Shown one piece after another: positions 58,822-64,000 of a DNA stretch of 64,000 bases. Under the pieces are notes generated by a model. It had not been told where the DNA came from, made no database searches, and was given only the letters and a program-made list of their open reading frames with translations. The stretch is taken from assembly GCA_035279665.1 (NCBI GenBank), contig DATEHI010000152.1, positions 62,001-126,000 of the forward strand, in the 5' to 3' direction. The translations under genes and the position numbers were made by a program. Source of the DNA: CF-13 sp035279665. Its GTDB lineage: Bacteria > Chloroflexota > Dormibacteria > CF-121. Each line of letters opens with the position of its first letter. The stretch's first letter is position 1.

Positions 58822-60903
58822 CTAGTCGCCACCACCCTGGTCCCGGTCATCCTCCCTCGAGCTGGTTGGAATTCGCAGGATGGCGGTGTACGCGTCCTGA
58901 TCGTTGGCGCGCGGCGCATTCGTCGCGCTCCCAGTGCAGATCTGCGGCGGGTTAGCCGGCGTCGCCGTGCCCGGGCAGAGGAACAACTCGGCGTTTCGGG
59001 TGTCACTCCACAGCGGGAGGGCCGTCTCCTGGAAGGCGGCGACCCCGGCGTAGTCGCCGAAGAAGAGCCCGCTGAACTGCGTCGGGGGAGGCATCGATGC
59101 CGACGTGGCGCGGATCGTTCCGAAGCACTGCTGGTCCGTGTTCGAGACCTCGCCGGCGCACGCGATATCGGAGGTCCCCGACAGGCTCACGTCCGAATAG
59201 CCGGTCATCTCGTCATTCCCGTACTGCCGGTCATAGTAGGAAACGGCGAGCTTGCCGGACTTCGTGAACTCCTGCCATTGAAACCACTGGTCGGTGGTGC
59301 GCTGCTTCGGCTTATTGGTGACGCTCGGGAGTGCCCTCGGATCGGTTGTCGTGCCGGTAAAGGTGGCGCCGGCGTCCTCCGACACGCTGAGCAGAATGTC
59401 ATTGTTGCAGGCGCCTGGCGTCTTGACGCCGATGTAGAGGTTGTTGCCAAACGGACTGAATCCGGCGGGGATGCAGCCGTTGCTCTCATTGGAATTGCGG
59501 TTGATGTACGAGCCGAAGGTCACCGCAATTTCATTTGGCTTGTTGGGGTTGACGCTACCGGTGGGGTAGCTGCCCGCGCGGAAGTACGAGTTGGTCGTAG
59601 CTCCCTTTTCGGGAACACACGCGCGGCCGGCATCTTTGTGCTGATAGGTGAAGCAGTCGGGAAGGTCGTAATAGTCGGACACCTTGACCGGTGGACTGAA
59701 GGTCTGCCCACCATCGGTCGACTTCACCAGCAACACCTGGTTGCGGTTGTCGGCGCCTCTCACGGCGTTATTGAAGTTGGAGAAGACGATGTAGTAGGCA
59801 CCATCTGGTCCGGTGAATGGATTGGCGAAGCTTTGCACGTCGCAGGTTCCCGGGTCTCCTACCGAGACGGGGCAGAGGCTCGATGTCGTGACGGCGGCCA
59901 CCCGGTTGCTGAAGTTCTGGCCATAGTCGTTGGAGAACGACGAGTAAATGATCCCCGCGCCAGCGGCGGTGAACTCGGTGTAAGCGACGTACACGCGGTC
60001 CTGGAAGGGGCTCCCGACATGGTTGTCAACGGTCATGTACGGCTTGTCCTCGAACGGCTTGCCATTGGGGGCGCCCGTACCCGTGACCGGGTTCGTTCCG
60101 GCCAGGTCGGCGGTTTCGATGATGGGATGGCCCGGGAAGTTCCACGAGGCGCCGGCGTTCTTGGTGGATCGATACACGTAGATGGCACTTGACGCATCGG
60201 TCACCGCCGTGGTCGACGGCCCGCGCTGGAATACCTGGCAGGTCATGTACGCGTTGCCCTTCGTATCCCACGCGACCGATGGGTCGCCGCCGGCCTCCCA
60301 GTACTGGCGCGCAGCGTCAAACGCACCGCCACGGGTGAAGGAGTTGGGGATGATCGAGTACCCCCAGGTGTGCCCTCCATCGAGGCTGAAGGCGCCGATG
60401 CAGCCGCCGTCACCGCGCTGGTAGTTGTTGTAGAAGGCGACGAGATGGTTCGGGTTATTGGGGTCCGCCGCGATTGTCGTCTCGTTCTGCGCCTGGCCAC
60501 GTCCCTGCAAGTCGGCGTCGGTCAGGTTTTGACAATCGGGGTTGACCTTGATGTTGCCCTGCGCACCGTCTCCCTGACCGAACGAGCCTGATGGACAGCC
60601 CTGGCTGCTGGATGGGAAATAGTTGGCGGGCCGTCCTCCCTGACCACTGCTCGAGGAGTAACTGCTCGGGCCGACTGTCAGGCTTTCTTCCGAGGAGCCG
60701 GCATCGCTGCCGCCCGGCTGGGCTTGCGGGTTCAGCGTTCCCGTCAGCGCGAGCGTTCCAACGCTGGAGAGAATACGTTTTTGCAGGGCCGTCATCTTCG
60801 CGTACATGCCAGCCTGCACCGGCAGGGGCATGGCCGCGGGTTGCCATAGCAACATCCCGGCCAGCGGGAGCGCGGCCAGAAGCCGCAGATATCGGTATCT
60901 CAC
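58822..60903 (-). CDS. Secreted BNR/Asp-box (sialidase-fold) protein
   Basis: 693 residues. GTG 60903 is chosen because GGAGG lies 5 nt upstream and the protein then begins with a proper signal peptide (basic RYRYLR, hydrophobic core, A-M-P-L-P-V-Q-A-G). In-frame starts at 60924 and 60933 would bury this. After a Ser/Gly-rich linker it has repeated Asp-box motifs (S-L-D-G-G-H-T-W, S-T-D-G-G-Q-T-F, S-E-D-A-G-A-T-F) of a six-bladed propeller, and many cysteines. Catalytic sialidase arginines are not obvious, so it may be a glycan-binding or structural surface protein rather than an enzyme. Confidence 0.85.
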   Translation of the reverse strand: MRYRYLRLLAALPLAGMLLWQPAAMPLPVQAGMYAKMTALQKRILSSVGTLALTGTLNPQAQPGGSDAGSSEESLTVGPSSYSSSSGQGGRPANYFPSSSQGCPSGSFGQGDGAQGNIKVNPDCQNLTDADLQGRGQAQNETTIAADPNNPNHLVAFYNNYQRGDGGCIGAFSLDGGHTWGYSIIPNSFTRGGAFDAARQYWEAGGDPSVAWDTKGNAYMTCQVFQRGPSTTAVTDASSAIYVYRSTKNAGASWNFPGHPIIETADLAGTNPVTGTGAPNGKPFEDKPYMTVDNHVGSPFQDRVYVAYTEFTAAGAGIIYSSFSNDYGQNFSNRVAAVTTSSLCPVSVGDPGTCDVQSFANPFTGPDGAYYIVFSNFNNAVRGADNRNQVLLVKSTDGGQTFSPPVKVSDYYDLPDCFTYQHKDAGRACVPEKGATTNSYFRAGSYPTGSVNPNKPNEIAVTFGSYINRNSNESNGCIPAGFSPFGNNLYIGVKTPGACNNDILLSVSEDAGATFTGTTTDPRALPSVTNKPKQRTTDQWFQWQEFTKSGKLAVSYYDRQYGNDEMTGYSDVSLSGTSDIACAGEVSNTDQQCFGTIRATSASMPPPTQFSGLFFGDYAGVAAFQETALPLWSDTRNAELFLCPGTATPANPPQICTGSATNAPRANDQDAYTAILRIPTSSREDDRDQGGGD

Positions 60904-61051
60904 TTTTGCCTCCGTGTTTGCCATGTGCCGCACGAGGCGGCTGCCGTTGACGTCGACACAAGCCGACAGCCTCGAACCGCCGTGCCAGGGCGCTGGGCGA
61001 TTTCCCTCCCAAGGAAAACGAAAGAACGGTTAATCCCCGTAAAACCGAACG

Positions 61052-61066
61052 GGTTCATAGTGAACC
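61052..61066. promoter_or_regulatory. 15-bp perfect inverted repeat, candidate operator
   Basis: GGTTCA-TAG-TGAACC lies 149 bp before the minus-strand start at 60903, within the 260-bp gap between the BNR protein and the small lipoprotein gene. The rest of the gap shows no gene. Confidence 0.45.
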
Positions 61067-61163
61067 GTCAAGTCACGGGGTGTCAAGCCTCCCCCGCTGT
61101 CAGTTTTGAGCGCTCGTATCGGCCTGACGGGGCGGGCTCCTCGTGGCCTGGCCAGAGCGCCGG

Positions 61164-61493
61164 CTACCTTGACATGCAGGCCGGGGACGTTTCCTGGTGC
61201 GGGCGGCAGCTGCGCTGACCTTCGGAGTTCGTCCTTACGTCTCGGGCGGCGCCGCCCCGCACCGGCGCTACTGCTGCAGGCATGCCTCTGCTTGACGGGC
61301 TTTGGACGCCCGCCGGGCTCTCAGGTTGCCCTCCTTCGGCGGTGCCTGCATTATCCCCAGCTGCCGGGGGCTCACGCGTAAGCGCGCCACTGGAAACGCC
61401 GACCACAGGTCCTTCGGTCTTCGGGTTCGAGGTCGGAGCGGCGCAGGCGCAAAGTGCGATGATCGCGGCGCCCACCGCGAGCAGTTTCCTCAT
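61164..61493 (-). CDS. Small low-complexity lipoprotein
   Basis: 109 residues: a signal peptide MRKLLAVGAAIIALCAC with lipobox L-C-A-C, followed by a Gly/Pro/Ala/Ser-rich tail. It resembles the protein at 58398-58754 in size and composition, but no aligned domain is visible. It is divergent from the second BNR-repeat gene and codirectional with the first. Confidence 0.55.
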   Translation of the reverse strand: MRKLLAVGAAIIALCACAAPTSNPKTEGPVVGVSSGALTREPPAAGDNAGTAEGGQPESPAGVQSPSSRGMPAAVAPVRGGAARDVRTNSEGQRSCRPHQETSPACMSR

Positions 61494-61539
61494 CTGCTAT
61501 GTATAACGGGCGCTCACGGAGCCTCTGACGGGCCCTTTA

Positions 61540-61557
61540 CTTAACACGCCTTCACAG
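61540..61557 (+). promoter_or_regulatory. Weak candidate Pho-type direct repeat
   Basis: CTTAACA and TTCACAG are spaced by 4 bp (11-bp period), ending 4 bp before a -35 TTGACG. It resembles the three stronger boxes but lacks the GTTA half, so this is uncertain. Confidence 0.3.
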
Positions 61558-61561
61558 GCTG

Positions 61562-61590
61562 TTGACGGGAGTCTTCCCGCGGCGTATTGT
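61562..61590 (+). promoter_or_regulatory. Sigma-70-type promoter of the second BNR-repeat gene
   Basis: -35 TTGACG (61562-61567), 17-bp spacer, -10 TATTGT (61585-61590), 67 bp before the translation start. A 9-bp stem-loop (61593-61614) falls at the predicted transcription start. Confidence 0.7.
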
Positions 61591-61656
61591 CAGCTCGCTC
61601 GGGCTCGAGCGGGCCCGGTTTTCTGTCGAGTCAGGTTCACCGGAGGGAAGGAGAAG

Positions 61657-64000
61657 TTGGTAGTAGATCCACGAAGCACACGTGCCCGCCTGTTTACTCG
61701 TATCGGCGCGCTCGCGACTGGCGTCGTTATCGTCTGGGCAGTCGCCGCCGCCAGCCAGCCGGCCTCGCTAAGCCGGCAAGGGACCCTTGGCCTCTCGCAG
61801 GAGCGCCTCAACCAGGTGAAGGCGGTCCTCAAGGACTCGCCGTTCAATGCGGCGGAGGAGCAGTACCTGAACCGTGCGCTCCCCAACACGACGATCTCGA
61901 TCGATCAGGCCTTGAAAGCGACGCAGTCGTTCGGCGACGTCCAGAACCAGGGGAACGAGCACGGCGACCAGAACGGTAACGGCGGCTGGCAGCTGATCGG
62001 CCCCACCGTGGGGACCGTCCCTGGTCCGGTCACCTACACTGGCCGGGCGAGCATCGACTCCGGTCGCGTGACGTCGCTCGCGATTGCCCCGACCTGCGTC
62101 CCGGGCGACTGCCGCCTGTATGTCGGCGCAGCCGGCGGCGGCGTATGGATCACCGATGATGCCCTCGCTGTCCCGGCTCGCTGGCGCTCCTCCTCAGCAG
62201 GAATGCAGTCCAACTCGATCGGATCGATCACAATCGACCCCTCGGATCGCAGCGGCCGTACGGTTTACGCCGGAACGGGTGAACCTAACGGCTCGACCGA
62301 CTCCGAGGCCGGGATCGGCCTTTACAAGTCGACCAACGGCGGGCAGTCGTGGCGGCTGGTGCAGGGGAGCGTGGCCGTCAGCCGCGACCGCAGCATCGCC
62401 GCCGTCGCCGTCGATCCGAACAACGCAAAGCATCTGCTCATCGGTACCGCGGTCGCACGGCACGGCCACTCGGCGGTCTACGGCGGGAGGCATACACCAC
62501 CTGGCGCGCCCCCGATCGGCATCTACGAGTCGTCAAACGCTGGGCGAACCTGGACGGCCGTACTGATCCTGCCGCAGGACACCACGACCGCCAGTACCAG
62601 CGGCGGCGACTTCTTCAAGGGCGGCATTTCCGACATTCAGCTCGACAAGCTCAACCCGACGACGGTCTACGCGGCAACCTTCGTGTTCGGCGTCTACCGC
62701 CGAGCTCCGAGCATCGACGGCGACACGACCTTCCACCAGATCCTGTCGGGTAACGATGAAACCACGCCGTTCGCCACCCAGGTTGAGCGCGCGGCTATCG
62801 CTGTGACGGTGAAGAACGGCCACACCCGCGTCTACGCGGGACTCGGAAACGGGGCCACCGCCGACTCCAACCTCTGGCGGGCTGATAACGCGGACCAACC
62901 GGCCGCAGCGCTGCTCGCCTCGAAGGCGGTCGGCACCGGAGCGGGTGGTCTGTGGAAAAATCTTTCCAATCCGGCGCCGGGAACGCCGGGGTTCGCCTCC
63001 TTCAACTGGTGCAGCGGGCAGTGCTCCTACGACATGCCGGTCGCGTCACCGCCCGGCAATCCGGACGCCGTCTGGATTGGCGGTCAGATGCAATACGACG
63101 ATATCGGCCAGGGCGCCATTGGTGCGCCGAGTCCTTCCAACGGACGCACCATCCAGCGCTCGGTCGACGGCGGTGCGAGCTTCACCGACATGACGAACGA
63201 CACCCTATCGCCGCCGCTCGGCATGCATCCGGATCAGCATGCGATCGTCTTCGCCTCCTCCAATCCCGACATCGCGTTCCTCGGGTCGGACGGTGGCGTG
63301 GTGCGCACCAGCGGGCAATTCGCCGATATGTCGAGCACCTGCAGCGATCCCAAGCGCAAGAACACCGGAACCGACCTGATCGACTGCCAGATGTGGCTGA
63401 AGGCGATCCCGACGCGGATCTTCACCTTGAACGCGGGCCTCGCCACGCTGCAGTACCAGCACGTTTCCATCAACCCGCAGAACCCGCGCAACGACGTGAT
63501 GGGCGGTACCCAGGACAACGGGACCTGGGCCTGGAGTGGCTCACCGAACAGCTGGTTCGAATCGGTCGGCGGTGACGGTGGCCTCTCCGGCACCGACGTT
63601 GCCAATCCGAACATCCGAATCCACAGCTTCACTGGGACCGCCTCCGATACCAACTTCCACGGGACGGCGCCCTCCGGCTGGGACTTCAACGCCGGCCCAA
63701 TGTTGGTCAGCCCTGAAAGCGGCGCCTTCTACTCGTCGTTCGAGATGGATCCGAGCGTGGGCGGGACCGTGTTCGCCGGCATGCAGCACGTGTGGCGCAC
63801 GCAAGACAGCGGCGGCCCGCAGGCCTACCTTGACGCGAACTGCAACGAGCTGGCCTACAACAACAACATTCCCACTAGCGTGGCCGCCACATGTGGCGAC
63901 TGGGTCTCTCTCGGCGGAACTCAGTTCGACGACGCCGGGGACCTGACTGGTGCGGCGTACGGCGCCGACCGCACCGGGTTCTACGTCGTCGCGATCGCGC
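61657..64000 (+). CDS. Secreted BNR/Asp-box repeat protein, 3'-truncated by the window
   Basis: The frame is open from TTG 61657 to the window end (781 codons visible). GGAGGG and AAGGAG precede the start. The N-terminal signal segment (RARLFTRIGALATGVVIVWAVAAAS) is followed by a helical stretch and then propeller-type repeats (VGAAGGGVW, AGTGEPN, KSTNGGQSW, SSNAGRTW, QRSVDGGASF). Such proteins resemble sortilin-type or sialidase-type beta-propellers that bind glycans or hydrolyse them. It has its own promoter. Together with the protein at 58822-60903 this makes two secreted propeller proteins side by side. Confidence 0.85.
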   Translation, partial: MVVDPRSTRARLFTRIGALATGVVIVWAVAAASQPASLSRQGTLGLSQERLNQVKAVLKDSPFNAAEEQYLNRALPNTTISIDQALKATQSFGDVQNQGNEHGDQNGNGGWQLIGPTVGTVPGPVTYTGRASIDSGRVTSLAIAPTCVPGDCRLYVGAAGGGVWITDDALAVPARWRSSSAGMQSNSIGSITIDPSDRSGRTVYAGTGEPNGSTDSEAGIGLYKSTNGGQSWRLVQGSVAVSRDRSIAAVAVDPNNAKHLLIGTAVARHGHSAVYGGRHTPPGAPPIGIYESSNAGRTWTAVLILPQDTTTASTSGGDFFKGGISDIQLDKLNPTTVYAATFVFGVYRRAPSIDGDTTFHQILSGNDETTPFATQVERAAIAVTVKNGHTRVYAGLGNGATADSNLWRADNADQPAAALLASKAVGTGAGGLWKNLSNPAPGTPGFASFNWCSGQCSYDMPVASPPGNPDAVWIGGQMQYDDIGQGAIGAPSPSNGRTIQRSVDGGASFTDMTNDTLSPPLGMHPDQHAIVFASSNPDIAFLGSDGGVVRTSGQFADMSSTCSDPKRKNTGTDLIDCQMWLKAIPTRIFTLNAGLATLQYQHVSINPQNPRNDVMGGTQDNGTWAWSGSPNSWFESVGGDGGLSGTDVANPNIRIHSFTGTASDTNFHGTAPSGWDFNAGPMLVSPESGAFYSSFEMDPSVGGTVFAGMQHVWRTQDSGGPQAYLDANCNELAYNNNIPTSVAATCGDWVSLGGTQFDDAGDLTGAAYGADRTGFYVVAIA

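Noticed and set aside
61593..61614. Stem-loop followed by CCGGTTTTC as an attenuator of the second propeller gene
   Set aside because: The predicted transcription start falls inside the 5' arm, so the complete hairpin would not be transcribed from that promoter.

Overview
The window is a high-GC, densely coded bacterial chromosome segment. It has many 4-8 bp start/stop overlaps, frequent GTG/TTG starts, several candidate leaderless promoters, lipoprotein signal peptides and no outer-membrane genes. Gene content (GH57-glycogen synthase fusion, nucleotidyltransferase-LbH-phosphomannomutase fusion, Pst/Pho with Pit/DUF47, Ku-based end joining, molybdenum hydroxylase) fits an oligotrophic soil lineage of the Chloroflexota/Dormibacterota type. 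That placement is inferred from gene content and style; no rRNA or marker tree is available here.

Layout. 1-3.6 kb: 3' part of a GH57 / beta-sandwich / GT5 glycogen synthase fusion. 3.7-9.8 kb: an oligopeptide ABC transporter split into two convergent halves (binding protein and permeases on +, two ATPases on -). 10-16.7 kb: MFS exporter, amidohydrolase, galT, a sugar-nucleotide fusion enzyme, a hypothetical gene and tRNA-Gly(CCC). 16.7-19.3 kb: a small accessory island bounded by the tRNA 3' end and an imperfect copy of it. It holds lipoproteins, a truncated paralogue, an Imm-5-like protein and an exported hypothetical protein. 19.3-33.7 kb: a phosphate/polyphosphate district with ppk1, CYTH-CHAD, NUDIX and SixA-like genes, the Pit transporter with its DUF47 partner, a soluble PhoR-like kinase, pstSCAB, phoU, phoB and a cupredoxin. 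Three candidate Pho boxes with an exact 11-bp period lie before ppk, between pit and phoR, and before pstS. A fourth, weaker one lies at 61.54 kb.

33.7-41.7 kb: LOG protein, a NarL-type two-component pair, a catalytically eroded IS256-type transposase with an intact frame and a strong ribosome binding site, a proline-rich membrane protein with an HD-GYP phosphodiesterase, and small membrane or secreted proteins. 41.7-48.7 kb (all -): response regulator, sensor kinase and HtrA protease in an MprAB-PepD-like order, then a MacA/MacB-type efflux system. Matching tandem 11-mers lie before the regulator and before the protease. 48.7-54.5 kb: atypical NRAMP transporter, C39-like cysteine protease lipoprotein, folE, DUF72, Ku, and a LigD-type ligase domain that lacks its catalytic lysine. 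54.5-58.3 kb: a three-gene molybdenum hydroxylase whose FAD subunit has the four cysteines of 4-hydroxybenzoyl-CoA reductase. 58.4-64 kb: two secreted BNR/sialidase-fold proteins, each with a tiny lipoprotein nearby; the last gene runs off the window.

The most interesting points are the hidden Pho and MprA-like regulons, the Ku-adjacent pseudo-ligase, the apparently domesticated transposase and the tRNA-bounded island. All functions are assigned by reading motifs in the sequence; no database search was run.
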